Source of the DNA: Linyphia triangularis
Taxonomy: Eukaryota > Arthropoda > Arachnida > Araneae > Linyphiidae
NCBI GenBank assembly: GCA_963978545.1
Contig: OZ021732.1
Span: 48,122,059-48,186,058, forward strand
Reading direction: 5' to 3'
Length of the DNA stretch: 64,000 nucleotides
The notes beneath the pieces are model-generated. The model searched no databases and had not been told where the DNA came from. It saw only the letters and a program-made list of their open reading frames with translations. Position 1 is the stretch's first letter. Each line of letters opens with the position of its first letter. The position numbers were made by a program, and so were the translations under genes. Positions 19,408 through 31,117 of this stretch are shown piece by piece.

Positions 19408-19481
19408 GGCGCCGTGGCTTAGTTGGTCAAAGCGCCTGTCTAGTAAACATGAGATCACGAGTTCGAATCTCGTCGGTGCCT
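19408..19481 (+). tRNA. tRNA-Thr(AGT)
   Basis: U20, 850 bp. ACATG anticodon-stem mismatch. Confidence 0.85.
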
Positions 19482-19754
19482 GAATGTCGAAGGAAATTTT
19501 TTGATTATATTCTGAAGGTCCGTTAACAACCACCGCTTCAATTGCTTGGAACTTAAATGTGTCAAGGGAGCTGGTTAAAGCACTTGTCTAGTAAACAGGC
19601 GATCTCGAGTTAGAATATCGTCGGTAAAAGAATGTCGAACAAGAATATTTGCTTACATTTTAAATGTATTTCAAAATTGATGTAATTTATCTCTTTTGAC
19701 CAATATGCAATGAATTTTAATAAGTATACTCGATTGGTAGCGGAAAGTTAACAC

Positions 19755-19828
19755 GGCACCGTGGCTTAGTTGGTTAAAGCACCTGTCTTGTAAACAGGAG
19801 ATTACGAGTTCGAATCTCGTCGGTGCCT
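19755..19828 (+). tRNA. tRNA-Thr(TGT)
   Basis: U20. Variable loop AGATT. Confidence 0.93.
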
Positions 19829-19912
19829 GAATTTCGAAGGACATTTTTTGATTGTATTCTAAATCTATGTCAACAACCACAACTCCCTATATTGGAAAAT
19901 AAATATTTCAAA

Positions 19913-19986
19913 GGTGTCTTGGCTTAGCTGGTTAAAGCGCCTGTCTCGTAAACAGGAGATCACCTGTTCAAATCTCGTCAGTGCCT
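19913..19986 (+). tRNA. tRNA-Thr(CGT), degenerate
   Basis: U20. Acceptor lesions as U17. Confidence 0.5.
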
Positions 19987-20257
19987 GAATGTTGAAAGCA
20001 AAATTTTGCTGAAATTCTGAATGTATGCCTAAATAAATTTACTAAAATAAATCTCCTCTTAACTCTACTTTTTAAATATACATACAGCTCCAATTGATTG
20101 GCAACTAAAAGTCATCAACTCACCATGGCTTAGCCGGTTTTAGTGCCTGTCTAGTAAACAGGTGAGGACTATTTTGAATATCTTTGAATCTGAATGTAAT
20201 TATTATACTACTAATAAGAATAATAAGTATAATCGATTGGTAACGGGAAGTTCCCAT

Positions 20258-20331
20258 GGCGCCGTGGCTTAGTTGGTCAAAGCGCCTGTCTAGTAAACAG
20301 GAGATCACGAGTTCGAATCTCGTCGGTGCCT
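20258..20331 (+). tRNA. tRNA-Thr(AGT)
   Basis: U21, 850 bp. Matches U1. Confidence 0.95.
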
Positions 20332-20604
20332 GAATGTCGAAGGAAATTTTTTGATTATATTCTGAAGGTACGTTAACAACCACCGCTTCAATTGCTTGGA
20401 ACTTAAATGTGTCAAGGGAGCTGGTTAAAGCACTTGTCTAGTAAACAGGCGATCACGAGTTAGAATATCCTCGGTAAAAGAATGTCGAACAAGAATATTT
20501 GCTTACATTTTAAATGTATTTCAAAATTGATGTAATTTATCTCTTTTGACCAATATGCATTGAATTTTAATAAGTATACTCGATTGGTAGCGGAAAGTTA
20601 ACAC

Positions 20605-20678
20605 GGCACCGTGGCTTAGTTGGTTAAAGCACCTGTCTTGTAAACAGGAGATCACGAGTTCGAATCTCGTCGGTGCCT
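20605..20678 (+). tRNA. tRNA-Thr(TGT)
   Basis: U21. Matches U6 TGT. Confidence 0.95.
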
Positions 20679-20762
20679 GAATTTCGAAGTAAATTTTTTG
20701 ATTATATTCTAAATCTATGTTAACAACCACAGCTCCCTATATTGGAAAATAAATATTTCAAA

Positions 20763-20836
20763 GGAGTCGTGGCTTAGCTGGTTAAAGCGCCTGTCTCGTA
20801 AACAGGAGATCACCTGTTCAAATCTCGTCGGTGCCT
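20763..20836 (+). tRNA. tRNA-Thr(CGT)
   Basis: U21. Matches U6 CGT. Confidence 0.7.
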
Positions 20837-21107
20837 GAATGTTGAAAGCAAAATTTTGATGAAATTCTGAATGTATGCCTAAATAAATTTACTAAAATAA
20901 ATCTCCTCTTAACTCTACTTTTTAATTATACATACAGCTCCAATTGATTGGCAACTAAAAGTCATCAACTCACCATGGCTTAGCCGGTTTTAGTGCCTTT
21001 CTAGTAAACAGGTGAGGACTATTTTGAATATCTTCGAATCTGAATGTAATTATTATACTACTAATAAGAATAATAAGTATAATCGATTGGTAACGGGAAG
21101 TTCCCAT

Positions 21108-21181
21108 GGCGCCGTGGCTTAGTTGGTCAAAGCGCCTGTCTAGTAAACAGGAGATCACGAGTTCGAATCTCGTCGGTGCCT
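21108..21181 (+). tRNA. tRNA-Thr(AGT)
   Basis: U22, 850 bp. Matches U1. Confidence 0.95.
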
Positions 21182-21454
21182 GAATGTCGAAGGAAATTTT
21201 TTGATTATATTCTGAAGGTACGTTAACAACCACCGCTTCAATTGCTTGGAACTTAAATGTGTCAAGGGAGCTGGTTAAAGCACTTGTCTAGTAAACATGC
21301 GATCACGAGTTAGAATATGGCCTGTAAAAGAATGTCGAACAAGAATATTTGCTTACATTTTAAATGTATTTCAAAATTGATTTAATTAATCTCTTTTGAC
21401 CAATATGCATTGAATTTTAATAAGTATACTCGATTGGTAGCGGAAAGTTCCCAT

Positions 21455-21528
21455 GGCACCATGGTTAAGTTGGTCAAAGCGCCTGTCTAGTAAACAGGAG
21501 ATCACGAGTTCGAATCTCGTCGGTGCCT
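21455..21528 (+). tRNA. tRNA-Thr(AGT) in the TGT slot, chimeric
   Basis: U22. 5' part of a degenerate TGT gene (GGCACCA, GTTAAG) joined to an AGT body (GGTCAAAGCGCC, loop CTAGTAA), followed by TGT spacer. This suggests conversion of the anticodon arm by a neighbouring AGT gene. Same event in U30. Confidence 0.65.
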
Positions 21529-21612
21529 GAATTTCGAAGGAAATTTTTTGATTATATTCTAAATCTATGTTAACAACCACAGCTCCCTATATTGGAAAAT
21601 AAATATTTCAAA

Positions 21613-21686
21613 GGAGTCGTGGCTTAGCTGGTTAAAGCGCCTGTCTCGTAAACAGGAGATCACCTGTTCAAATCTCGTCGGTGCCT
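21613..21686 (+). tRNA. tRNA-Thr(CGT)
   Basis: U22. Matches U6 CGT. Confidence 0.7.
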
Positions 21687-21957
21687 GAATGTTGAAAGCA
21701 AAATTTTGCTGAAATTCTGAATGTATGCCTAAATAAATTTACTAAAATAAATCTCCTCTTAACTCTACTTTTTAATTATACATACAGCTCCAATTGATTG
21801 GCAACTAAAAGTCATCAACTCGCCATGGCTTAGCCGGTTTTAGTGCCTGTCTAGTAAACAGGTGAGGACTATTTTGAATATCTTTGAATCTGAATGTAAT
21901 TATTATACTACTAATAAGAATAATAAGTATAATCGATTGGTAACGGGAAGTTCCCAT

Positions 21958-22031
21958 GGCGCCGTGGCTTAGTTGGTCAAAGCGCCTGTCTAGTAAACAG
22001 GAGATCACGAGTTCGAATCTCGTCGGTTCCT
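21958..22031 (+). tRNA. tRNA-Thr(AGT)
   Basis: U23, 850 bp. 3' strand CGGTTCC gives one acceptor mismatch; shared with U29, U31, U43, U48, U55, U61 and U66. Confidence 0.87.
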
Positions 22032-22304
22032 GAATGTCGAAGGAAATTTTTTGATTATATTCTGAAGGTACGTTAACAACCACCGCTTCAATTGCTTGGA
22101 ACTTAAATGTGTCAAGGGAGCTGGTTAAAGCACTTGTCTAGTAAACAGGCGATCACGAGTTAGAATATCCTCGGTAAAAGAATGTCGAACAAGAATATTT
22201 GCTTACATTTTAAATGTATTTCAAAATTGATGTAATTTATCTCTTTTGACCAATATGCATTGAATTTTAATAAGTATACTCGATTGGTAGCGGAAAGTTA
22301 ACAC

Positions 22305-22378
22305 GGCACCGTGGCTTAGTTGGTTAAAGCACCTGTCTTGTAAACAGGAGATCACGAGTTCGAATCTCGTCGGTGCCT
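22305..22378 (+). tRNA. tRNA-Thr(TGT)
   Basis: U23. Matches U6 TGT. Confidence 0.95.
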
Positions 22379-22462
22379 GAATTTCGAAGTAAATTTTTTG
22401 ATTATATTCTAAATCTATGTTAACAACCACAGCTCCCTATATTGGAAAATAAATATTTCAAA

Positions 22463-22536
22463 GGAGTCGTGGCTTAGCTGGTTAAAGCGCCTGTCTCGTA
22501 AACAGCAGATCACCTGTTCAAATCTCGTCGGTGCCT
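22463..22536 (+). tRNA. tRNA-Thr(CGT)
   Basis: U23. Anticodon stem ACAGC adds one mismatch. Confidence 0.6.
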
Positions 22537-22807
22537 GAATGTTGAAAGCAAAATTTTGATGAAATTCTGAATGTATGCCTAAATAAATTTACTAAAATAA
22601 ATCTCCTCTTAACTCTACTTTTTAATTATACATACAGCTCCAATTGATTGGCAACTAAAAGTCATCAACTCACCATGGCTTAGCCGGTTTTAGTGCCTTT
22701 CTAGTAAACAGGTGAGGACTATTTTGAATATCTTCGAATCTGAATGTAATTATTATACTACTAATAAGAATAATAAGTATAATCGATTGGTAACGGGAAG
22801 TTCCCAT

Positions 22808-22881
22808 GGCGCCGTGGCTTAGTTGGTCAAAGCGCCTGTCTAGTAAACAGGAGATCACGAGTTCGAATCTCGTCGGTGCCT
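22808..22881 (+). tRNA. tRNA-Thr(AGT)
   Basis: U24, 850 bp. Matches U1. Confidence 0.95.
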
Positions 22882-23154
22882 GAATGTCGAAGGAAATTTT
22901 TTGATTATATTCTGAAGGTACGTTAACAACCACCGCTTCAATTGCTTGGAACTTAAATGTGTCAAGGGAGCTGGTTAAAGCACTTGTCTAGTAAACATGC
23001 GATCACGAGTTAGAATATGGCCTGTAAAAGAATGTCGAACAAGAATATTTGCTTACATTTTAAATGTATTTCAAAATTGATGTAATTAATCTCTTTTGAC
23101 CAATATGCATTGAATTTTAATAAGTATACTCGATTGGTAGCGGAAAGTTCCCAT

Positions 23155-23228
23155 GGCACCATGGTTAAGTTGGTTAAAGGACCTCTCTTGTAAACAGGAG
23201 ATCACGAGTTCGAATCTCGTCGGTGCCT
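23155..23228 (+). tRNA. tRNA-Thr(TGT), degenerate
   Basis: U24. GTTA/AAGG D arm, GGCACCA acceptor and CCTCT anticodon stem. Same form in U32, U49 and U56. Confidence 0.55.
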
Positions 23229-23312
23229 GAATTTCGAAGGAAATTTTTTGATTATATTCTAAATCTATGTTAACAACCACAGCTCCCTATATTGGAAAAT
23301 AAATATTTCAAA

Positions 23313-23386
23313 GGAGTCGTGGCTTAGCTGGTTAAAGCGCCTGTCTCGTAAACAGGAGATCACCTGTTCAAATCTCGTCGGTGCCT
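23313..23386 (+). tRNA. tRNA-Thr(CGT)
   Basis: U24. Matches U6 CGT. Confidence 0.7.
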
Positions 23387-23657
23387 GAATGTTGAAAGCA
23401 AAATTTTGCTGAAATTCTGAATGTATGCCTAAATAAATTTACTAAAATAAATCTCCTCTTAACTCTACTTTTTAATTATACATTCAGCTCCAATTGATTG
23501 GCAACTAAAAGTCATCAACTCGCCATGGCTTAGCCGGTTTTAGTGCCTGTCTAGTAAACAGGTGAGGACTATTTTGAATATCTTTGAATCTGAATGTAAT
23601 TATTATACTACTAATAAGAATAATAAGTATAATCGATTGGTAACGGGAAGTTCCCAT

Positions 23658-23731
23658 GGCGCCGTGGCTTAGTTGGTCAAAGCGCCTGTCTAGTAAACAG
23701 GAGATCACGAGTTCGAATCTCGTCGGTGCCT
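23658..23731 (+). tRNA. tRNA-Thr(AGT)
   Basis: U25, 850 bp. Matches U1. Confidence 0.95.
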
Positions 23732-24004
23732 GAATGTCGAAGGAAATTTTTTGATTATATTCTGAAGGTACGTTAACAACCACCGCTTCAATTGCTTGGA
23801 ACTTAAATGTGTCAAGGGAGCTGGTTAAAGCACTTGTCTAGTAAACAGGCGATCACGAGTTAGAATATCCTCGGTAAAAGAATGTCGAACAAGAATATTT
23901 GCTTACATTTTAAATGTATTTTAAAATTGATGTAATTTATCTCTTTTGACCAATATGCATTGAATTTTAATAAGTATACTCGATTGGTAGCGGAAAGTTA
24001 ACAC

Positions 24005-24078
24005 GGCACCGTGGCTTAGTTGGTTAAAGCACCTGTCTTGTAAACAGGAGATCACGAGTTCGAATCTCGTCGGTGCCT
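24005..24078 (+). tRNA. tRNA-Thr(TGT)
   Basis: U25. Matches U6 TGT. Confidence 0.95.
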
Positions 24079-24162
24079 GAATTTCGAAGTAAATTTTTTG
24101 ATTATATTCTAAATCTATGTTAACAACCACAGCTCCCTATATTGGAAAATAAATATTTCAAA

Positions 24163-24236
24163 GGAGTCGTGGCTTAGCTGGTTAAAGCGCCTGTCTCGTA
24201 AACAGGAGATCACCTGTTCAAATCTCGTCGGTGCCT
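24163..24236 (+). tRNA. tRNA-Thr(CGT)
   Basis: U25. Matches U6 CGT. Confidence 0.7.
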
Positions 24237-24507
24237 GAATGTTGAAAGCAAAATTTTGATGAAATTCTGAATGTATGCCTAAATAAATTTACTAAAATAA
24301 ATCTCCTCTTAACTCTACTTTTTAATTATACATACAGCTCCAATTGATTGGCAACTAAAAGTCATCAACTCACCATGGCTTAGCCGGTTTTAGTGCCTTT
24401 CTAGTAAACAGGTGAGGACTATTTTGAATATCTTCGAATCTGAATGTAATTATTATACTACTAATAAGAATAATAAGTATAATCGATTGGTAACGGGAAG
24501 TTCCCAT

Positions 24508-24581
24508 GGCGCCGTGGCTTAGTTGGTCAAAGCGCCTGTCTAGTAAACAGGAGATCACGAGTTCGAATCTCGTCGGTGCCT
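24508..24581 (+). tRNA. tRNA-Thr(AGT)
   Basis: U26, 503 bp unit. Body matches U1; additional TTTT at +4. Confidence 0.94.
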
Positions 24582-24665
24582 GAATTTTGAATTAAATTTT
24601 TTGATTATATTCTAAATCTATGTTAACAACCACAGCTCCCTATATTAGAAAATAAATATTTCAAA

Positions 24666-24739
24666 GGAGTCGTGGCTTAGCTGGTTAAAGCGCCTGTCTC
24701 GTAAACAGGAGATCACCTGTTCAAATCTCGTCGGTGCCT
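24666..24739 (+). tRNA. tRNA-Thr(CGT)
   Basis: U26. Matches U6 CGT. Confidence 0.7.
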
Positions 24740-25010
24740 GAATGTTGAAAGCAAAATTTTGCTGAAATTCTGAATGTATGCCTAAATAAATTTACTAAAA
24801 TAAATCTCCTCTTAACTCTACTTTTTAATTATACATACAGCTCCAATTGATTGGCAACTAAAAGTCATCAACTCACCATGGCTTAGCCGGTTTTAGTGCC
24901 TTTCTAGTAAACAGGTGAGGACTATTTTGAATATCTTCGAATCTGAATGTAATTATTATACTACTAATAAGAATAATAAGTATAATCGATTGGTAACGGG
25001 AAGTTCCCAT

Positions 25011-25084
25011 GGCGCCGTGGCTTAGTTGGTCGAAGCGCCTGTCTAGTAAACAGGAGATCACGAGTTCGAATCTCGTCGGTGCCT
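25011..25084 (+). tRNA. tRNA-Thr(AGT)
   Basis: U27, 1008 bp. GGTCGAAGC variant. Confidence 0.93.
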
Positions 25085-25357
25085 GAATGTCGAAGGGAAT
25101 TTTTGGATTATATTCTGATGGTACGTTAACAACCACCGCTTCAATTGCTTGGAACTTAAATGTGTCAAGGGAGCTGGTTAAAGCACTTGTCTAGTAAACA
25201 GGCGATCACGAGTTAGAATATCGTCGGTAAAAGAATGTCGAACAAGAATATTTGCTTACATTTTAAATGTATTTCAAAATTGATGTAATTTATCTCTTTT
25301 GACCAATATGCATTGAATTTTAATAAGTATACTCGATTGGTAGCGGAAAGTTCCCAC

Positions 25358-25431
25358 GGCACCGTGGATTAGTTGGTTAAAGCACCTGTTTTGTAAACAG
25401 GAGATCACGAGTTCGAATCTGGTCGGTGCCT
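25358..25431 (+). tRNA. tRNA-Thr(TGT)
   Basis: U27. GATT D stem, TTTGTAA loop, and T-stem 3' strand CTGGT (one G-G mismatch). Same form in U40, U53, U59 and U64. Confidence 0.78.
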
Positions 25432-25515
25432 GAATTTCGAAGGAAATTTTTTGATTATATTCTAAATCTATGTTAACAACCACAGCTCCCTATATTGGAA
25501 AATAAATATTTCAAA

Positions 25516-25589
25516 GGAGTCGTGGCTTAGTTGGTTAAAGCACCTGTCTTGTAAACAGGAGATCACGAGTTCGAATCTCGTCGGTGCCT
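25516..25589 (+). tRNA. tRNA-Thr(TGT), slot T' chimera
   Basis: U27. Matches U11 T'. Confidence 0.82.
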
Positions 25590-25673
25590 GAATTTCGAAT
25601 TAAATTTTTTGATTATATTCTAAATCTATGTTAACAACCACAGCTCACTATATTGGAAAATAAATATTTCAAA

Positions 25674-25747
25674 GGAGTCGTGGCTTAGCTGGTTAAAGCG
25701 CCTGTCTCGTAAACAGGAGATCACCTGTTCGAATCTCGTCGGTGCCT
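25674..25747 (+). tRNA. tRNA-Thr(CGT)
   Basis: U27. B box GTTCGAATC. Confidence 0.73.
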
Positions 25748-26018
25748 GAATGTTGAAAGCAAAATTTTGCTGAAATTCTGAATGTATGCCTAAATAAATT
25801 TACTAAAATAAATCTCCTCTTAACTCTACTTTTTAATTATACATACAGCTCCAATTGATTGGCAACTAAAAGTCATCAACTCACCATGGCTTAGCCGGTT
25901 TTAGTGCCTGTCTAGTAAACAGGTGAGGACTATTTTGAATATCTTTGAATCTGAATGTAATTATTATACTACTAATAAGAATAATAAGTATAATCGATTG
26001 GTAACGGGAAGTAACCAT

Positions 26019-26092
26019 GGCGCCGTGGCTTAGTTGGTCAAAGCGCCTGTCTAGTAAACAGGAGATCACGAGTTCGAATCTCGTCGGTGCCT
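26019..26092 (+). tRNA. tRNA-Thr(AGT)
   Basis: U28, 850 bp. Body matches U1; 5' flank GAAGTAACC. Confidence 0.95.
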
Positions 26093-26365
26093 GAATGTCG
26101 AAGGAAATTTTTTGATTATATTCTGAAGGTCCGTTAACAACCACCGCTTCAATTGCTTGGAACTTAAATGTGTCAAGGGAGCTGGTTAAAGCACTTGTCT
26201 AGTAAACAGGCGATCTCGAGTTAGAATATCGTCGGTAAAAGAATGTCGAACAAGAATATTTGCTTACATTTTAAATGTATTTCAAAATTGATGTAATTTA
26301 TCTCTTTTGACCAATATGCAATGAATTTTAATAAGTATACTCGATTGGTAGCGGAAAGTTAACAC

Positions 26366-26439
26366 GGCACCGTGGCTTAGTTGGTTAAAGCACCTGTCTT
26401 GTAAACAGGAGATTACGAGTTCGAATCTCGTCGGTGCCT
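26366..26439 (+). tRNA. tRNA-Thr(TGT)
   Basis: U28. Variable loop AGATT. Confidence 0.93.
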
Positions 26440-26523
26440 GAATTTCGAAGGACATTTTTTGATTGTATTCTAAATCTATGTCAACAACCACAACTCCCTA
26501 TATTGGAAAATAAATATTTCAAA

Positions 26524-26597
26524 GGTGTCTTGGCTTAGCTGGTTAAAGCGCCTGTCTCGTAAACAGGAGATCACCTGTTCAAATCTCGTCAGTGCCT
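26524..26597 (+). tRNA. tRNA-Thr(CGT), degenerate
   Basis: U28. Acceptor lesions as U17. Confidence 0.5.
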
Positions 26598-26868
26598 GAA
26601 TGTTGAAAGCAAAATTTTGCTGAAATTCTGAATGTATGCCTAAATAAATTTACTAAAATAAATCTCCTCTTAACTCTACTTTTTAATTATACATACAGCT
26701 CCAATTGATTGGCAACTAAAAGTCATCAACTCGCCATGGCTTAGCCGGTTTTAGTGCCTGTCTAGTAAACAGGTGAGGACTATTTTGAATATCTTTGAAT
26801 CTGAATGTAATTATTATACTACTAATAAGAATAATAAGTATAATCGATTGGTAACGGGAAGTTCCCAT

Positions 26869-26942
26869 GGCGCCGTGGCTTAGTTGGTCAAAGCGCCTGT
26901 CTAGTAAACAGGAGATCACGAGTTCGAATCTCGTCGGTTCCT
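26869..26942 (+). tRNA. tRNA-Thr(AGT)
   Basis: U29, 850 bp. CGGTTCC acceptor mismatch. Confidence 0.87.
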
Positions 26943-27215
26943 GAATGTCGAAGGAAATTTTTTGATTATATTCTGAAGGTACGTTAACAACCACCGCTTC
27001 AATTGCTTGGAACTTAAATGTGTCAAGGGAGCTGGTTAAAGCACTTGTCTAGTAAACAGGCGATCACGAGTTAGAATATCCTCGGTAAAAGAATGTCGAA
27101 CAAGAATATTTGCTTACATTTTAAATGTATTTCAAAATTGATGTAATTTATCTCTTTTGACCAATATGCATTGAATTTTAATAAGTATACTCGATTGGTA
27201 GCGGAAAGTTAACAC

Positions 27216-27289
27216 GGCACCGTGGCTTAGTTGGTTAAAGCACCTGTCTTGTAAACAGGAGATCACGAGTTCGAATCTCGTCGGTGCCT
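27216..27289 (+). tRNA. tRNA-Thr(TGT)
   Basis: U29. Matches U6 TGT. Confidence 0.95.
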
Positions 27290-27373
27290 GAATTTCGAAG
27301 TAAATTTTTTGATTATATTCTAAATCTATGTTAACAACCACAGCTCCCTATATTGGAAAATAAATATTTCAAA

Positions 27374-27447
27374 GGAGTCGTGGCTTAGCTGGTTAAAGCG
27401 CCTGTCTCGTAAACAGGAGATCACCTGTTCAAATCTCGTCGGTGCCT
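27374..27447 (+). tRNA. tRNA-Thr(CGT)
   Basis: U29. Matches U6 CGT. Confidence 0.7.
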
Positions 27448-27717
27448 GAATGTTGAAAGCAAAATTTTGATGAAATTCTGAATGTATGCCTAAATAAATT
27501 TACTAAAATAAATCTCCTCTTAACTCTACTTTTTAATTATACATACAGCTCCAATTGATTGGCAACTAAAAGTCATCAACTCACCATGGCTTAGCCGGTT
27601 TAGTGCCTTTCTAGTAAACAGGTGAGGACTATTTTGAATATCTTCGAATCTGAATGTAATTATTATACTACTAATAAGAATAATAAGTATAATCGATTGG
27701 TAACGGGAAGTTCCCAT

Positions 27718-27791
27718 GGCGCCGTGGCTTAGTTGGTCAAAGCGCCTGTCTAGTAAACAGGAGATCACGAGTTCGAATCTCGTCGGTGCCT
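27718..27791 (+). tRNA. tRNA-Thr(AGT)
   Basis: U30, 850 bp. Body matches U1; its psiA has lost one T, so the start is 849 bp after U29. Confidence 0.95.
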
Positions 27792-28064
27792 GAATGTCGA
27801 AGGAAATTTTTTGATTATATTCTGAAGGTACGTTAACAACCACCGCTTCAATTGCTTGGAACTTAAATGTGTCAAGGGAGCTGGTTAAAGCACTTGTCTA
27901 GTAAACATGCGATCACGAGTTAGAATATGGCCTGTAAAAGAATGTCGAACAAGAATATTTGCTTACATTTTAAATGTATTTCAAAATTGATTTAATTAAT
28001 CTCTTTTGACCAATATGCATTGAATTTTAATAAGTATACTCGATTGGTAGCGGAAAGTTCCCAT

Positions 28065-28138
28065 GGCACCATGGTTAAGTTGGTCAAAGCGCCTGTCTAG
28101 TAAACAGGAGATCACGAGTTCGAATCTCGTCGGTGCCT
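28065..28138 (+). tRNA. tRNA-Thr(AGT) in the TGT slot, chimeric
   Basis: U30. Same chimera as U22 (21455). Confidence 0.65.
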
Positions 28139-28222
28139 GAATTTCGAAGGAAATTTTTTGATTATATTCTAAATCTATGTTAACAACCACAGCTCCCTAT
28201 ATTGGAAAATAAATATTTCAAA

Positions 28223-28296
28223 GGAGTCGTGGCTTAGCTGGTTAAAGCGCCTGTCTCGTAAACAGGAGATCACCTGTTCAAATCTCGTCGGTGCCT
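28223..28296 (+). tRNA. tRNA-Thr(CGT)
   Basis: U30. Matches U6 CGT. Confidence 0.7.
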
Positions 28297-28567
28297 GAAT
28301 GTTGAAAGCAAAATTTTGCTGAAATTCTGAATGTATGCCTAAATAAATTTACTAAAATAAATCTCCTCTTAACTCTACTTTTTAATTATACATACAGCTC
28401 CAATTGATTGGCAACTAAAAGTCATCAACTCGCCATGGCTTAGCCGGTTTTAGTGCCTGTCTAGTAAACAGGTGAGGACTATTTTGAATATCTTTGAATC
28501 TGAATGTAATTATTATACTACTAATAAGAATAATAAGTATAATCGATTGGTAACGGGAAGTTCCCAT

Positions 28568-28641
28568 GGCGCCGTGGCTTAGTTGGTCAAAGCGCCTGTC
28601 TAGTAAACAGGAGATCACGAGTTCGAATCTCGTCGGTTCCT
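28568..28641 (+). tRNA. tRNA-Thr(AGT)
   Basis: U31, 850 bp. CGGTTCC acceptor mismatch. Confidence 0.87.
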
Positions 28642-28914
28642 GAATGTCGAAGGAAATTTTTTGATTATATTCTGAAGGTACGTTAACAACCACCGCTTCA
28701 ATTGCTTGGAACTTAAATGTGTCAAGGGAGCTGGTTAAAGCACTTGTCTAGTAAACAGGCGATCACGAGTTAGAATATCCTCGGTAAAAGAATGTCGAAC
28801 AAGAATATTTGCTTACATTTTAAATGTATTTCAAAATTGATGTAATTTATCTCTTTTGACCAATATGCATTGAATTTTAATAAGTATACTCGATTGGTAG
28901 CGGAAAGTTAACAC

Positions 28915-28988
28915 GGCACCGTGGCTTAGTTGGTTAAAGCACCTGTCTTGTAAACAGGAGATCACGAGTTCGAATCTCGTCGGTGCCT
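28915..28988 (+). tRNA. tRNA-Thr(TGT)
   Basis: U31. Matches U6 TGT. Confidence 0.95.
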
Positions 28989-29072
28989 GAATTTCGAAGT
29001 AAATTTTTTGATTATATTCTAAATCTATGTTAACAACCACAGCTCCCTATATTGGAAAATAAATATTTCAAA

Positions 29073-29146
29073 GGAGTCGTGGCTTAGCTGGTTAAAGCGC
29101 CTGTCTCGTAAACAGGAGATCACCTGTTCAAATCTCGTCGGTGCCT
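29073..29146 (+). tRNA. tRNA-Thr(CGT)
   Basis: U31. Matches U6 CGT. Confidence 0.7.
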
Positions 29147-29417
29147 GAATGTTGAAAGCAAAATTTTGATGAAATTCTGAATGTATGCCTAAATAAATTT
29201 ACTAAAATAAATCTCCTCTTAACTCTACTTTTTAATTATACATACAGCTCCAATTGATTGGCAACTAAAAGTCATCAACTCACCATGGCTTAGCCGGTTT
29301 TAGTGCCTTTCTAGTAAACAGGTGAGGACTATTTTGAATATCTTCGAATCTGAATGTAATTATTATACTACTAATAAGAATAATAAGTATAATCGATTGG
29401 TAACGGCAAGTTCCCAT

Positions 29418-29491
29418 GGCGCCGTGGCTTAGTTGGTCAAAGCGCCTGTCTAGTAAACAGGAGATCACGAGTTCGAATCTCGTCGGTGCCT
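29418..29491 (+). tRNA. tRNA-Thr(AGT)
   Basis: U32, 850 bp. Body matches U1; 5' flank GCAAGTTCC. Confidence 0.95.
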
Positions 29492-29764
29492 GAATGTCGA
29501 AGGAAATTTTTTGATTATATTCTGAAGGTACGTTAACAACCACCGCTTCAATTGCTTGGAACTTAAATGTGTCAAGGGAGCTGGTTAAAGCACTTGTCTA
29601 GTAAACATGCGATCACGAGTTAGAATATGGCCTGTAAAAGAATGTCGAACAAGAATATTTGCTTACATTTTAAATGTATTTCAAAATTGATGTAATTAAT
29701 CTCTTTTGACCAATATGCATTGAATTTTAATAAGTATACTCGATTGGTAGCGGAAAGTTCCCAT

Positions 29765-29838
29765 GGCACCATGGTTAAGTTGGTTAAAGGACCTCTCTTG
29801 TAAACAGGAGATCACGAGTTCGAATCTCGTCGGTGCCT
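29765..29838 (+). tRNA. tRNA-Thr(TGT), degenerate
   Basis: U32. Lesions as U24. Confidence 0.55.
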
Positions 29839-29922
29839 GAATTTCGAAGGAAATTTTTTGATTATATTCTAAATCTATGTTAACAAATACAGCTCCCTAT
29901 ATTGGAAAATAAATATTTCAAA

Positions 29923-29996
29923 GGAGTCGTGGCTTAGCTGGTTAAAGCGCCTGTCTCGTAAACAGGAGATCACCTGTTCAAATCTCGTCGGTGCCT
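29923..29996 (+). tRNA. tRNA-Thr(CGT)
   Basis: U32. Matches U6 CGT. Confidence 0.7.
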
Positions 29997-30267
29997 GAAT
30001 GTTGAAAGCAAAATTTTGCTGAAATTCTGAATGTATGCCTAAATAAATTTACTAAAATAAATCTCCTCTTAACTCTACTTTTTAATTATACATTCAGCTA
30101 AAATTGATTGGCAACTAAAAGTCATCAACTCGCCATGGCTTAGCCGGTTTTAGTGCCTGTCTAGTAAACAGGTGAGGACTATTTTGAATATCTTTGAATC
30201 TGAATGTAATTATTATACTACTAATAAGAATAATAAGTATAATCGATTGGTAACGGGAAGTTCCCAT

Positions 30268-30341
30268 GGCGCCGTGGCTTAGTTGGTCAAAGCGCCTGTC
30301 TAGTAAACAGGAGATCACGAGTTCGAATCTCGTCGGTGCCT
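30268..30341 (+). tRNA. tRNA-Thr(AGT)
   Basis: U33, 850 bp. Matches U1. Confidence 0.95.
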
Positions 30342-30614
30342 GAATGTCGAAGGAAATTTTTTGATTATATTCTGAAGGTACGTTAACAACCACCGCTTCA
30401 ATTGCTTGGAACTTAAATGTGTCAAGGGAGCTGGTTAAAGCACTTGTCTAGTAAACAGGCGATCACGAGTTAGAATATCCTCGGTAAAAGAATGTCGAAC
30501 AAGAATATTTGCTTACATTTTAAATGTATTTTAAAATTGATGTAATTTATCTCTTTTGACCAATATGCATTGAATTTTAATAAGTATACTCGATTGGTAG
30601 CGGAAAGTTAACAC

Positions 30615-30688
30615 GGCACCGTGGCTTAGTTGGTTAAAGCACCTGTCTTGTAAACAGGAGATCACGAGTTCGAATCTCGTCGGTGCCT
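30615..30688 (+). tRNA. tRNA-Thr(TGT)
   Basis: U33. Matches U6 TGT. Confidence 0.95.
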
Positions 30689-30772
30689 GAATTTCGAAGT
30701 AAATTTTTTGATTATATTCTAAATCTATGTTAACAACCACAGCTCCCTATATTGGAAAATAAATATTTCAAA

Positions 30773-30846
30773 GGAGTCGTGGCTTAGCTGGTTAAAGCGC
30801 CTGTCTCGTAAACAGGAGATCACCTGTTCAAATCTCGTCGGTGCCT
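30773..30846 (+). tRNA. tRNA-Thr(CGT)
   Basis: U33. Matches U6 CGT. Confidence 0.7.
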
Positions 30847-31117
30847 GAATGTTGAAAGCAAAATTTTGATGAAATTCTGAATGTATGCCTAAATAAATTT
30901 ACTAAAATAAATCTCCTCTTAACTCTACTTTTTAATTATACATACAGCTCCAATTGATTGGCAACTAAAAGTCATCAACTCACCATGGCTTAGCCGGTTT
31001 TAGTGCCTTTCTAGTAAACAGGTGAGGACTATTTTGAATATCTTCGAATCTGAATGTAATTATTATACTACTAATAAGAATAATAAGTATAATCGATTGG
31101 TAACGGGAAGTTCCCAT

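Larger units (their letters stand above)
15692..21107 (+). repeat. Two copies of a 2708 bp higher-order repeat
   Basis: U16-U18 (1008+850+850) is repeated as U19-U21. Shared private variants include ACATG in the second AGT gene, GGTGTCT in the second CGT gene, and GCAAGTTCC before the first AGT gene. Confidence 0.85.
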
